Source of the DNA: UBA6016 sp041915365
GTDB lineage: Bacteria; Campylobacterota; Campylobacteria; Campylobacterales; UBA6016
Direction: 5' to 3'
NCBI GenBank assembly: GCA_041915365.1
Contig: JAYSBP010000004.1
Location: forward strand, 87,098-151,097
Length of the DNA stretch: 64,000 nt
Below, in pieces: positions 23,901 through 33,932 of the stretch. The translations under genes and the position numbers were made by a program. Positions within the stretch are counted from its first letter, which is position 1; each line of letters opens with the position of its first letter. The notes under the pieces are model-generated. The model had not been told where the DNA came from, searched no databases, and worked only from the letters and a program-made list of their open reading frames with translations.

Positions 23901-26212
23901 TATACGTCCAAATGCTTAACGTCTTTTGCGTGCTCTTCAATATATTTTCTTCTAGGCTCTACCTCATCGCCCATGAATAGTGTGAATATACCGTCAGCAT
24001 CGCTGATATTTTCTACCATTACCTTCACAAGTCTTCTATTTTGTGGGTTCATAGTGGTTTCCCACAGCTGCTCAGGGTTCATCTCACCAAGACCTTTGTA
24101 TCTTTGGATATATGCGCCTTTTTTTGCCGCATCTTCTACATTGTCAAGAACGGTAAACACATCTTTACCGCCAAGAAGCGATAGATTTTTCTCTTTTAGT
24201 TTATTGAATATATGTATCGCTTCAGCAAACAAATGATTCGTAAAAAGATTGTCATCGACTATTATCTCTTCAAGACCTGCATCTGTTTGGACAAATAAGT
24301 GTATTTTTTCTTCATCAAGAGTTTTTGAAAGGATATTAAAACCTATTTGTTTGATATAAGCCTCAAGGTCAGCAAATAGAGCATCATTTTCAAGAGCCAA
24401 AAGCTCCTCGTGCTCTATAAGCCTTTGTACTACTTTTACTAGTGAATATCTCTTTTTGAGCTCCTCTAATATATTTTTGTAATACGCCGTGACTCTAAGT
24501 ATCTCTTTTATCTCTTTGTGGTCTTTTTCGTCAACACCGAGCGACTCGATACCATTTTCTATAAGAAAATCGCTAAGGGCATTTGAATCTTTAAGATATA
24601 TCTCTTTTTTACCCTTTTTATACCTATACAGAGGCGGCTGAGCTATATAAACATTTCCATTGTGTATTAGCGGATTTAGGAAACGATAAAAGAACGTCAA
24701 AAGAAGCGTTTGGATATGGCTTCCGTCTACGTCGGCATCCGTCATTATGATTAGTTTGCCGTATCTTAGTTTTTCAGGGTCAAACTCATCGCCTATCCCA
24801 CAACCAAGAGCAGTTATGATATTTTTGATTTCATCTGATTTTAGGATTTTCTCTAGCCCTGATTTTTCAACGTTTAGAATCTTACCTTTTAGCGGAAGTA
24901 TCGCTTGAAAAACCCTGTTTCTACCTTGTTTCGCACTTCCTCCCGCAGAGTCGCCCTCCACCAGATATAGTTCAGTTATCCCTGAGTCTTTGCTTTGGCA
25001 ATCTGCTAGCTTGCCCGGTAGAGTTCCTACGGTCATAGACTCCTTTTTACGGGTCAAATCTCTAGCTTTTTTCGCTGCTTCTCTACCTTTTGCCGCCAGT
25101 AGAGCCTTATTCATGATAGCTCTTGCTTCTATCGGGTTTTCTTCAAAATACTTAACAAGTTTTTCATATGCTAGTTTTTGAACAAGAGGACGTACGTATG
25201 AGCTTCCTAGTTTTCCTTTTGTTTGACCTTCAAATTGTGGCTCAGGAACACGTACGGATACTATAGCGACAAGACCTTCTCTGATGTCGTCACCCGTTAC
25301 TTTCGTATCTTTTTCCCTAGCATTTGCATTGGCCTCAACATACGCTGTGATAGCTCTCGTTAGACCGGCTCTAAACCCGCTCTCATGCGTACCGCCATCA
25401 CCTGTTTTGATATTATTGACAAAGCTTAAAACTTTTTCATCGTAGCTTTCATTGTACAATAGTGCGATGTCGGCCTCAATATCTTCTAGCTTATCACTAA
25501 AAGAAACTACCTTAGTTAGGGCTGTTCTCGTGCTTATATCTTCAACAAATTGTGCAATACCACCTTCAAATTTATAGACTTCTTTTGTCCCGCTTCTCTC
25601 GTCGTTTAGAGTAATAGATATTTTTGGATTTAGATAGGCAAGTTCTTTAAATCTTTTTGCAAGTATTTCAAATTGGAATTCTACGGTTTCAAATATAGTA
25701 CCGTCAGGCCAAAACTCTACTATCGTACCGTTTTTCTTTGTATCTCCGGTAATTTCAAGAAGATTTTGAGGAATACCTTTTTCAAAGTCTTGCTCATGGA
25801 TTTTTCCATTTTTATGGATTGTTACATGCAATTTTGTAGAAAGGGCATTGACGACAGAGATACCGACGCCGTGCAAACCACCAGAGACTTTATAAGTATC
25901 TTTGTCAAATTTTCCACCAGCGTGAAGTACTGTAAGAACAACTGTAGCAGCAGATATACCCTCTGTTGGGTGAATATCTACAGGAATACCCCTACCGTTA
26001 TCTTTTACGATTGCAGAACCTGATTTTGTTAGCGTAACTTCTATAGTATCACAGTATCCTGCCATCGATTCGTCGATAGAGTTATCAACCGCTTCATAAA
26101 TAAGATGGTGCAGACCGCCTACGCTTGTGTCGCCGATATACATACCCGGTCTTTTTCTGACCGCTTCCAAACCTTTTAAAACTTTAATATTACCAGCGCC
26201 GTATTCGCTCAT
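23900..26212 (-). CDS. gyrB: DNA gyrase subunit B
   Basis: A 770-residue ATPase subunit of gyrase. The GHKL ATP-binding motifs are visible (EAVDNSIDE, VKDNGRGIPVDIH, GGLHGVGISVVNALS), as are the TOPRIM motif EGDSAGGSAKQGRNR and the metal-binding DADVDGSHI. The C-terminal IQRYKGLGEMNPEQLWETTM is typical. The length is normal. Its place next to dnaN and dnaA is the usual Campylobacterota origin layout. Confidence 0.98.
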   Translation of the reverse strand: MSEYGAGNIKVLKGLEAVRKRPGMYIGDTSVGGLHHLIYEAVDNSIDESMAGYCDTIEVTLTKSGSAIVKDNGRGIPVDIHPTEGISAATVVLTVLHAGGKFDKDTYKVSGGLHGVGISVVNALSTKLHVTIHKNGKIHEQDFEKGIPQNLLEITGDTKKNGTIVEFWPDGTIFETVEFQFEILAKRFKELAYLNPKISITLNDERSGTKEVYKFEGGIAQFVEDISTRTALTKVVSFSDKLEDIEADIALLYNESYDEKVLSFVNNIKTGDGGTHESGFRAGLTRAITAYVEANANAREKDTKVTGDDIREGLVAIVSVRVPEPQFEGQTKGKLGSSYVRPLVQKLAYEKLVKYFEENPIEARAIMNKALLAAKGREAAKKARDLTRKKESMTVGTLPGKLADCQSKDSGITELYLVEGDSAGGSAKQGRNRVFQAILPLKGKILNVEKSGLEKILKSDEIKNIITALGCGIGDEFDPEKLRYGKLIIMTDADVDGSHIQTLLLTFFYRFLNPLIHNGNVYIAQPPLYRYKKGKKEIYLKDSNALSDFLIENGIESLGVDEKDHKEIKEILRVTAYYKNILEELKKRYSLVKVVQRLIEHEELLALENDALFADLEAYIKQIGFNILSKTLDEEKIHLFVQTDAGLEEIIVDDNLFTNHLFAEAIHIFNKLKEKNLSLLGGKDVFTVLDNVEDAAKKGAYIQRYKGLGEMNPEQLWETTMNPQNRRLVKVMVENISDADGIFTLFMGDEVEPRRKYIEEHAKDVKHLDV

Positions 26213-26257
26213 GAAACCTCTTTTACTTCTTTGTTGCTACTTGTTCGTTGTTATTAA

Positions 26258-27325
26258 TTATAAAAATATAGGCATTACTATAGTTATAAAATTGTCGCTT
26301 TTTAGTTCAAACGGCATATTCGGTTCGTTAAATCCAGCCGTAAACTCTTTTGAATCAATGCTAGATAGAAAATCAAGTATAAATCTTGAATTGAAAGCTA
26401 TTTGGTATTCGTTTTCTACGCTAGAGATGAACTCTACCTCCGTTTTAGCTTCCATGTTCTCTTCAGATAAGCTTTCAAATATGATTTTATCTCTCATAAA
26501 AGTCATTTTTATCTCATTTGAAATGTTGCTAATTTGCTTGATAGCCTCTATGATTTTATCTTTTTGAAGAGTTTGAACGTATTTCAGTTCTTTTGGCAAA
26601 ATTCTGTGATAATCAGGGAATTTACCGTTAATTAGTTTTGTAAAGAATAGATACTGTTTTGTTTTGATAACTAGGTAGTTTTGGCTATAGAACATCTCTA
26701 CATCATCAAAAAACAGTTTACCTATCTCTTGAATAGCTTTTTTAGGAATTATTATAGATAGTTCTTCTTTGTTTTGTTCATCTAGTTGAACTATGGCTAG
26801 TCTTTTTGTATCCGTTGATACTATGTTAACCCCACCTGTTTTTATATCAAGAAGTGCACCGTTTAGTTCGTATTTTGGATTGTTGTTATCTATTGCGGGA
26901 GTTATTTTTTTGAAAGCCCCGATTAGTTTTACAGAGTTAAGACCAATTTTTGGAAGATGCTCATATTCAGGAAACTTAGGAAACTCTTTTGCGTCAAACG
27001 TAGGCATTTTGAGCTTAGAGCCTTTTTGTTTTACGGTTATATTGTTTTCGGAGTATTCTACGGTTATATCTTCATCTTTTAGGTTTCTAACATAATCGGC
27101 TATTTTTTTACCGTTAGCTGTAGCAAAACCTTCCTCTACGATATTTACATCTTCGTTTGTTATCTTAAGGCCGATTTCATTATCTGTTCCTCTCAGAGTA
27201 AGAACACCTTCTTTTGCCTCTATGTAAACATGAGATGTTATCTGGCTATTATCTTTTTTTTCGATAAATGGGATGATGTTTGATAGCATCTGTTCAAAGA
27301 TTGTTTTGTTAACCGTAATTTTCAT
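26258..27325 (-). CDS. dnaN: DNA polymerase III beta sliding clamp
   Basis: A 355-residue clamp with the threefold repeated topology. The start MKITVNKTIFEQMLSNIIPF, the central VSTDTKRLAIVQL and the C-terminal PMFELKSDNFITIVMPIFL are typical; the protein reads NMPFELKSDN near its end. AGGAG precedes the ATG. It lies between dnaA and gyrB with no other gene between. The 137-bp spacer to dnaA is AT-rich but has no perfect DnaA box. Confidence 0.97.
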   Translation of the reverse strand: MKITVNKTIFEQMLSNIIPFIEKKDNSQITSHVYIEAKEGVLTLRGTDNEIGLKITNEDVNIVEEGFATANGKKIADYVRNLKDEDITVEYSENNITVKQKGSKLKMPTFDAKEFPKFPEYEHLPKIGLNSVKLIGAFKKITPAIDNNNPKYELNGALLDIKTGGVNIVSTDTKRLAIVQLDEQNKEELSIIIPKKAIQEIGKLFFDDVEMFYSQNYLVIKTKQYLFFTKLINGKFPDYHRILPKELKYVQTLQKDKIIEAIKQISNISNEIKMTFMRDKIIFESLSEENMEAKTEVEFISSVENEYQIAFNSRFILDFLSSIDSKEFTAGFNEPNMPFELKSDNFITIVMPIFL

Positions 27326-27462
27326 CTTCGCTCCTTCTTATTTTTAAGAAATTTTAGTAGTAGTATTAGCATGGCGTGTTTAAGTGAAAAACTTTTGTCA
27401 GCGCCGTTTTAATAAAGCCTAAAAACAATTTGTTTATTATCCTTATTTTTCACTTAATTCAC

Positions 27463-28791
27463 TTAAACTTCGTTTTTAATCTTTATTTTGTTTTTTAGTT
27501 CTTCTAGTTTTACTTCAAAATCTCTATCGTTTTTGATAGTTTCGTTGATTTTTTTGATAGAGTGACTAACTGCCGTATGGTCTTTCATCCCAAAATAAGT
27601 AGCGATGATAGGCATAGAGTTTGGTGTTAGGTTTCTGGCTAGATAAATGACTATTCTTCTTGCGTTTACTATCGATGTACTTCTTGATTTTGAGCGGATT
27701 TCACTAGGCTTGATATTCAGCTCTTTCGAGACTATCTCTACGATATGGTCTATTGTTATGTTTTCTCTTGTCTCTCTGAGCTGGTCTTTGAGGACATTTT
27801 TTGCAAACTCAAGGCTTATCTCTTGCCCCATCATTTTTGCAAATGCGTTTAGTTTGATGATGACACCCTCTATCTCTCTGATGCTTTCACCCAAAGTAGC
27901 CGCTATGTAGCCTACGACTTCAGAGTTTAGATGTATGCCGTTTAGCTCACATTTTTTGTTTACGATGGCTATCTTGGTTTCTAGCTCAGGAGGGGCGATG
28001 TCTGCTATAAGTCCCGATTCAAATCTGCTTTTTAGTCTTGCCTCAAGTCCGCCTATTTGTTTTGGATGCTTGTCGGAGGTCATTACTATTTGTTTGCCGT
28101 TTGACTGTAGCTCGTTAAACGTATGAAAAAACTCCTCTTGAGTTCCTTCTTTGTTTGACAAGAACTGTACGTCGTCTATTAGCAAGGCATCGCAATTTCT
28201 ATATTTTTCACGAAATCTATCCATTGTTTGGTTGCGAAGGTGGGAGGTAAAATCATTCATGAACTGTTCGATAGTTGCGTATATGACATTTTTGCCCTCG
28301 CCGGTGATTTTATTGCCGATAGCTTGCAAAAGGTGTGTTTTACCGAGACCCACGCCACCGTAGATAAAAAGTGGATTATATAGTTTTCCCGGTTTTTCGG
28401 CTACAGATATTGCGGCCGTATGTGCAAATTTGTTTGAAGAGCCCACGACGAAGCTGTCAAAAGTCCATGAGGGATTGAGTATTGTGCTTTTACTTTTTTG
28501 AGCTATAGATACGGCGTTGTCAAACTTTGCCGCCTCTTTTTTACTTTTTTTTGCCGCACCCACAGAGACTTTTACCTCTGGTTTTATCCCCGTTTGGAGT
28601 TCAAAAAGATGAGCGATTTTTGGACCGTATTTTGACTCTACCCATTTAGCTACGAATGGGTTTGCGGCTTTGAGCACTACGAGGTCTGATTTGGAAGCGT
28701 CTTCGTCAAATATAAGACCGACCAAATAGTTTTCGTATTCGACCTCGGAGAGTTCCGCTTTAAGAAGTTTTCGGATAGTATCAAAAATCAT
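27463..28791 (-). CDS. dnaA: Chromosomal replication initiator DnaA
   Basis: A 442-residue initiator. Walker A is GGVGLGKTHLLQAIG, Walker B LLIDDVQFL, and the AAA+ sensor and arginine-finger region (GLEARLKSRFESGL) is present. The C-terminal box-binding helix has SRSTSIVNARRIVIYLARNL and DHTAVSHSIKKI. It is transcribed away from the DnaA-box cluster at 28801-28926 and presumably autoregulates. Confidence 0.98.
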   Translation of the reverse strand: MIFDTIRKLLKAELSEVEYENYLVGLIFDEDASKSDLVVLKAANPFVAKWVESKYGPKIAHLFELQTGIKPEVKVSVGAAKKSKKEAAKFDNAVSIAQKSKSTILNPSWTFDSFVVGSSNKFAHTAAISVAEKPGKLYNPLFIYGGVGLGKTHLLQAIGNKITGEGKNVIYATIEQFMNDFTSHLRNQTMDRFREKYRNCDALLIDDVQFLSNKEGTQEEFFHTFNELQSNGKQIVMTSDKHPKQIGGLEARLKSRFESGLIADIAPPELETKIAIVNKKCELNGIHLNSEVVGYIAATLGESIREIEGVIIKLNAFAKMMGQEISLEFAKNVLKDQLRETRENITIDHIVEIVSKELNIKPSEIRSKSRSTSIVNARRIVIYLARNLTPNSMPIIATYFGMKDHTAVSHSIKKINETIKNDRDFEVKLEELKNKIKIKNEV

Positions 28792-28800
28792 TAAGAGCCC

Positions 28801-28926
28801 TGTGAATAACGGTGTTAAAACTGTTTGAGATAGTATCTGAAAAATTATGAAAAACTATTGAATTTGTTTGGTTCGAGCCTTTTCACGGTCAAAGTTATTC
28901 ACACCCGTGAAACATTATGTGAATAA
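28801..28926. other. Probable replication origin (oriC) with three perfect DnaA boxes
   Basis: The intergenic region between dnaA and ruvC holds three exact copies of the 9-mer TTATTCACA: 28801-28809 (reverse), 28895-28903 (forward) and 28918-28926 (reverse). Between them is an AT-rich stretch that could be the unwinding element. Genes diverge from here. Campylobacterota often have bipartite origins around dnaA; the dnaA-dnaN spacer (27326-27462) is the candidate for the second half but shows only weak boxes. Confidence 0.85.
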
Positions 28927-28947
28927 AATGCGATTTGGGACAAAATA

Positions 28948-29424
28948 TTGCTGATTTTGGGAATAGACCCTGGTACCATTAATTGCGGCTACTCTATCTT
29001 GAGATTTGAAAAAAACAAAATCTCTCTTGTAGAAGCCGGACTAATCAAAATAAAAAGTAGAGAATTGCAACACCAAATAGCCGAGCTTGTCGAGGGGATT
29101 GATACGGTGCTAAAAAACAGACAAATTGATGAAGTGGCTATTGAGGATATGTTTTTTGCGCACAATCCAAAGACGGTTCTCAAGCTAGCACAGTTTCGGG
29201 GGGCTTTGGCTCTAAAAATCATACAAGAAATAGGCAATTTCTACGAATACACGCCGCTTCAGGTCAAAAAAGCGCTAACAGGTAAGGCAAAAGCGCAAAA
29301 AGAGCAGGTAGCTTATATGGTAAAGATGCTTTTGGGATTAAAAGAAGAGATAAAACCGCTAGACATTACGGATGCCATAGCGATAGCTATTACACATTCT
29401 CAAAGAGTTGGCTTAAGAAAATAA
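28948..29424 (+). CDS. ruvC: Holliday-junction resolvase RuvC
   Basis: A 158-residue RNase H-fold endonuclease. The four acidic residues are visible: GIDPG near the N-terminus, AIEDMFFAHNPKTVLKLAQF, and DITDAIAIAITH at the end. It starts at a TTG (28948). It lies on the right of the origin, diverging from dnaA, and is followed by a defence island. Confidence 0.96.
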   Translation: MLILGIDPGTINCGYSILRFEKNKISLVEAGLIKIKSRELQHQIAELVEGIDTVLKNRQIDEVAIEDMFFAHNPKTVLKLAQFRGALALKIIQEIGNFYEYTPLQVKKALTGKAKAQKEQVAYMVKMLLGLKEEIKPLDITDAIAIAITHSQRVGLRK

Positions 29425-29502
29425 AACACATTTATGTAGACACCTAAAAATATTTTCTATTTTGTATAATCTTCAAAAAAACAAAACATATGCTAGGTAG
29501 AT

Positions 29503-32500
29503 ATGGCAGCACTTGAAGATTACTCCTCACAAATTACCGAGAGATTAAAAGATGGAACGGAGCGCACACTTTATCCGCCCCTTTGCAACTTTCTCGCGGC
29601 ATATACGAAAGATACCCATAAAAAAGATATAGCCGCAGTAGCGGAGCAATCAAGCAAGAACTACGAAAAAGGTGTAGGCTTTCCAGACATCACGATAAAA
29701 GAAAAAGGCTTTACGCTAGGATATATCGAGGTCAAACTCCCAACCGATAGCATAGACGACAAAAAATTCAAAGACCAATTCGACAGATACAAGGCTTCGC
29801 TGGAAAACATCATATTTACAAATCTAAAAATCTGGCAACTGTGGCAATGGGACAAAGACGGTAACAGCAAAAAAGTAAAAGAGGTTATATTTGATTATAC
29901 AGACCCAAAAATTGATGATTTTGAGAAGCTATTTGGCCTCTTTATATCCTTTACTCCTTTGCAGGCTGGCACACCAAAACAGCTTGCGGTCAATCTAGCA
30001 AAAAGAACCAAACTGCTTTCTTCAATGCTAATAGAGCTTTTAGAAGATGAGGGCCAAAACGAACTTCTCAAAGAAACAAAAGATGCCTTCAAAAACGCTC
30101 TGCTTCACGACATTGACGACAAAAGCTTTACAAACCTCATTGCCGAGACATTTACATATTCGCTTTTTATAGCCACCTTAGAGCATTTTGAGAGCGGCAA
30201 GCAAGACGAGCTGACACTTACGACTGCTATCGACTACATACCTCATACTATTCCTGTACTTCACGACCTCTATGATTTGGCGGGGAGACTCAGCAAGCAA
30301 ATACCGGAAATCAGAGAGTCGGTTGAGCTTGTGCTAAAAGAGCTTAACTACTGCTCTATAGAAAAAATCCGCAATAGCTTTTATAAAGAGGGGAACACAC
30401 AAGAGCCGACTCTGTATTTTTATGAGACATTTCTCAAAGAGTACGACAAGGAAACAAAGAAAAAACGGGGAGCATACTACACGCCAAAGCCCGTAGTGGA
30501 CTTCATCGTTCGAAGCGTGGATACTTTGCTTACTGAAAATTTTGGACTCAAAGATGGCTTTATGAATCCCGAGGTCAAACTCCTAGACCCAGCCACGGGC
30601 ACGGGAACATTTCTAGCATCCACGATAGAGCTAGTCAAATCTAAGATAGACAAAAAATTTAAAGCCGTAGGCGCAGAAAAAGAAAAGTTCGTAGCAGAAG
30701 TAGCAAATCACATATTGCACAATTTCTACGGTTTTGAGTTTATGATAGCGCCTTATACGGTGGCGCATCTCAAGCTAACTCTTCTGCTCAAGACTTTAGG
30801 TTTTGATTTTGAGATGACAAAGCACGACGACGACCCAGATAACGATAGATTCAAAATATATCTAGCAAATACTCTTGACGATCCCTCAAAAGAACCAAAC
30901 AATCTTTTTGGCTTCAAGCATATATCTGAAGAATCCAAAAAAGCAAAAGCTGCCAAAAATCAAAAAGACATCATCGCCATAATTGGCAATCCGCCGTATA
31001 GCGGCAGTAGTCAAAATCCACATGAATACCTCAAATTTATACAAGCTAGTGGAAGCTATATTTCTAAATATCTTCCAGTTTTCGACAAAACAAAAAGACT
31101 AACTGGTTTTACCAAGGAATTAAAGAATCGTTCCAAAGATGGGTATGTAGCTCAAAAAACTTGGATAGGCGAACAAATAGAGTATTATAAATATGCCGAC
31201 GGTAAAAGATTGGCAGAGAAGAAACATTGGTTACAAGATGACTATGTAAAGTTTATCCGTTTTGCGCAATATCAGATAGACTTGACAGGTAGTGGAGTTA
31301 TCGGCTATATCGTGCCTCATGGCTTTTTGGACAATCCTACTTTTCGCTATATGCGAAAATCACTAATGAGTAGTTTTTCCAAAATATACATCCTAGACCT
31401 GCACGGCAACGACAATAAAAATGAGACCGACAAAGAGGGCAACAAAGACGAAAATGTATTTGACATCAAGCAAGGCGTAGCGATAGTTTTGCTAGTCAAA
31501 GAGCCAAAACAAAAATTATGCGAAGTCTATCACGGTGATTTGTACGGCAAAAGAGAGGAGAAGTTTTTTGCTCTTGAAAACGGCGATTTCAAAAAACTAT
31601 GCCAAATAAAACTAGAGCCAAACGGTGAAATGAGCTATTTTATCCCAAAGAGTGAAAATATAAAATATGAAAAGTTTTGGAGCGTAAAAGATGTTTTCAA
31701 AATTCAAAATGCTGGTATTGTAACAGCCTGCGATGAATTTTCTATTTCTTCCAAAAAAGAGGATATTGTAAGTAATATCAAATATCTACTTGAGCGTAAT
31801 ATAACCGATGTTGAACTGAAATCTAAATTCAATCTTGGCAAAAACTATTCATCATGGGCGATAGAAAATAAAAATAAATATAATCTTAGCTTTGATAAAT
31901 CAAAAGTTGTGGCAATAATGTACCGACCTTTTGATACAAGATATACGTACTATGATAATCGGCTATTGTGGCGTTGGCGTAATGATGTAATGCATAACTA
32001 TATTGAAAAAAACAATATTGGTCTATTAATGTCAAAAAATATTAAGGGTGAGGACTTTGCTCATTGTTTTGTTGCCAATTTGATTAATGAAACAATATTT
32101 TTATCAGCTACAACTGCTACAAATGCTCATAACTTTCCTCTCTACCTCTACAACGAAGACAAAACCTCCCTCTTGGATGACGAAAAAACAACAAATTTCA
32201 CAGAATCATTCAAGGCTTACAAATCAGAGCATTTAGCAGGTTTTAGCGATGAGCAAATCTTTTACTACATCTACGGGCTATTGTACTCACCGACATATCG
32301 CACGAGGTACAACGAGTTTTTGAAGACCGATTTCCCGCGCATAGACTTTGACTACGATATAGCCAAGATTTCGGCTTATGGAGAGGAGTTGGCACAGCTT
32401 CATCTGCTCACTCACGAGATTTTTGAGGATTCAAGTGAGTGGGGTATCACAAAATCAGGCGACGATCTCACCATATCGTTCGCACGCAAAGCTGACATTT

Positions 32501-32748
32501 ACAGTGACGGCAAAATCTACATCAATCCCAAAACATATATCAGCGGCATAGATAAAGAAGTATTTGAGTTTATGATAGGTGGTTATCAAGTCCTAGACAA
32601 ATGGCTCTCCGACCGCAAAAATACGACGCTGACTATCGACGAACTACTTCACTATATGAAAATCATCGTAAGCCTACGAGAGACGACGAGGGTTATGGGT
32701 GAGATTGATAAAATTGTCGATATACAGAATAATGAAGCAGATAAGTAG
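29503..32748 (+). CDS. Single-chain restriction-modification enzyme (Type IIG/ISP-like)
   Basis: A 1081-residue protein combining cleavage, methylation and specificity. At the N-terminus D62 (FPDIT) and E76-V-K78 (YIEVKLP) form a PD-ExK nuclease site. In the middle are the N6-adenine methyltransferase motifs I (DPATGTGTF, near residue 360) and IV (NPPYSG, near 494). The C-terminal 500 residues are probably the target-recognition domain. No separate specificity subunit is nearby. It starts an island with the ABC-3C-like genes, 12 bp before the next start. The recognition sequence is unknown. Confidence 0.88.
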   Translation: MAALEDYSSQITERLKDGTERTLYPPLCNFLAAYTKDTHKKDIAAVAEQSSKNYEKGVGFPDITIKEKGFTLGYIEVKLPTDSIDDKKFKDQFDRYKASLENIIFTNLKIWQLWQWDKDGNSKKVKEVIFDYTDPKIDDFEKLFGLFISFTPLQAGTPKQLAVNLAKRTKLLSSMLIELLEDEGQNELLKETKDAFKNALLHDIDDKSFTNLIAETFTYSLFIATLEHFESGKQDELTLTTAIDYIPHTIPVLHDLYDLAGRLSKQIPEIRESVELVLKELNYCSIEKIRNSFYKEGNTQEPTLYFYETFLKEYDKETKKKRGAYYTPKPVVDFIVRSVDTLLTENFGLKDGFMNPEVKLLDPATGTGTFLASTIELVKSKIDKKFKAVGAEKEKFVAEVANHILHNFYGFEFMIAPYTVAHLKLTLLLKTLGFDFEMTKHDDDPDNDRFKIYLANTLDDPSKEPNNLFGFKHISEESKKAKAAKNQKDIIAIIGNPPYSGSSQNPHEYLKFIQASGSYISKYLPVFDKTKRLTGFTKELKNRSKDGYVAQKTWIGEQIEYYKYADGKRLAEKKHWLQDDYVKFIRFAQYQIDLTGSGVIGYIVPHGFLDNPTFRYMRKSLMSSFSKIYILDLHGNDNKNETDKEGNKDENVFDIKQGVAIVLLVKEPKQKLCEVYHGDLYGKREEKFFALENGDFKKLCQIKLEPNGEMSYFIPKSENIKYEKFWSVKDVFKIQNAGIVTACDEFSISSKKEDIVSNIKYLLERNITDVELKSKFNLGKNYSSWAIENKNKYNLSFDKSKVVAIMYRPFDTRYTYYDNRLLWRWRNDVMHNYIEKNNIGLLMSKNIKGEDFAHCFVANLINETIFLSATTATNAHNFPLYLYNEDKTSLLDDEKTTNFTESFKAYKSEHLAGFSDEQIFYYIYGLLYSPTYRTRYNEFLKTDFPRIDFDYDIAKISAYGEELAQLHLLTHEIFEDSSEWGITKSGDDLTISFARKADIYSDGKIYINPKTYISGIDKEVFEFMIGGYQVLDKWLSDRKNTTLTIDELLHYMKIIVSLRETTRVMGEIDKIVDIQNNEADK

Positions 32749-32760
32749 AGGCTTAAAGGT

Positions 32761-33684
32761 ATGAAATATCCGTTATACGATTTAAATAATGAGGAATTTG
32801 AAAGCCTGATTGTTTCTATTTGTGAAGAAGTACTCGGGATTGCCACCATCAACTTTACAAAAGGTAAAGATGGCGGAAGAGATGCTAAATTTACCGGAAC
32901 CGCCAATAGTTTTCCTAGTACAAATAGTCCATGGAATGGAAAATTTATTATTCAAGCAAAGCATACTGAAAAACAAAATGCAAGCTGTTCCGATGGGGAT
33001 TTTGTGAGAAAACTCAAAAATGAACTACCATCAATTAAGGCACTAGTTGAAGCAGATAAGGTTAGCTACTATCTTATGTTTACAAATCGTAAATTGTCAG
33101 GACTTCAAGATGCAAAAATTGAAGATTTAATCGATGATGAGGTTGGTGTGACAAACCAAATAATCGGCGAAGAGAGAATTCAAAAATGGCTAAAAGATTA
33201 CCCAATAATTAGCAAAAAGCATAATTTGAAAAAGTATCTATTGCCGTTTGAATTCTATGATGATGATTTAAAGAATACAATATTGGCTTTTTCAAAAACC
33301 AAATTTGACAAATCAGAACTTCAAGAGCTTCAGCGAAAAATCCGCAAAACCAATATTGAACAAAAGAATTTACTCAACAAAATGAGTGAAGAGTATTTTA
33401 ATAATGTGTTCAAAAAATCGTACGACGATTTTGCAAAAATCGAGAGTTTTTTCAAAAATCCAATCAATAAAGAGTATATCCGTATGTACGATAATACAAT
33501 TGATGAGTTGCAAAGCAAGATAATTATTAGGCGGAGTGAATATGGCGCCTTTGAGGAAATACTCGACTATTTGTACGATTATGTTTTGTACAATAACAAA
33601 ATTGAGATTGCAAGCGATAGGAAATTGATAAAACTATTTCTGCATTATATGTATAATCAATGTGATCTAGGAATTTCAGAGTGA
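32761..33684 (+). CDS. ABC-3C-like effector with Mrr/PD-DExK nuclease domain
   Basis: A 307-residue protein. The N-terminal part (FEDLIV-like start NEEFESLIVSICEEVLGI, KGKDGGRDAKFTG, then GKFIIQAKHTEK) has the G-x-D and Q-x-K pattern of Mrr-type PD-(D/E)xK nucleases. The C-terminal half (FDKSELQELQRKIRKTN onward) is helical and matches what is expected of the shared C-terminal domain of ABC-three-component effectors. It is followed, with four-base overlap, by a small protein and then the DUF2326-type ATPase. Assignment rests on the motif and on this gene order. Confidence 0.75.
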   Translation: MKYPLYDLNNEEFESLIVSICEEVLGIATINFTKGKDGGRDAKFTGTANSFPSTNSPWNGKFIIQAKHTEKQNASCSDGDFVRKLKNELPSIKALVEADKVSYYLMFTNRKLSGLQDAKIEDLIDDEVGVTNQIIGEERIQKWLKDYPIISKKHNLKKYLLPFEFYDDDLKNTILAFSKTKFDKSELQELQRKIRKTNIEQKNLLNKMSEEYFNNVFKKSYDDFAKIESFFKNPINKEYIRMYDNTIDELQSKIIIRRSEYGAFEEILDYLYDYVLYNNKIEIASDRKLIKLFLHYMYNQCDLGISE

Positions 33685-33932
33685 GTTTGCTAAAACTTTC
33701 AAAACATACGAACCTACAATATTCAACTTTAAACGTGTCCGCACATATTTTAAAAATTCTAAAAGAAAATAGTATTGTTGAGTTTAATGAACTGCTAGAT
33801 GTCCTAAAAGATAGAATTGGTCAGGAAGTTGGGGAAGTATTTATTGCAAATTTAACTTTCTTATATATACACAACAAGATTGAATACTGCTCAAAAACTG
33901 ATTCAATAAGGCTAACTCATGCAACTATCTAA
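33681..33932 (+). CDS. ABC-3C-like middle component (small winged-helix-type protein)
   Basis: An 83-residue protein starting at GTG that overlaps the effector stop (GTGA) and overlapping the ATPase start by 14 bases. NVSAHILKILKENSIVEFNE then LLDVLKDRIGQEVGEVFIAN and a closing strand pair read as a small helix-turn-helix. ABC-3C systems characteristically have one small middle component linking effector and ATPase, so the position supports the call more than the sequence does. Confidence 0.7.
   Translation: MSLLKLSKHTNLQYSTLNVSAHILKILKENSIVEFNELLDVLKDRIGQEVGEVFIANLTFLYIHNKIEYCSKTDSIRLTHATI

Noticed and set aside
27326..27462. Second half of a bipartite origin between dnaA and dnaN
   Set aside because: The spacer is AT-rich and contains only imperfect box-like words (TTAATTCAC); no perfect DnaA box was seen.
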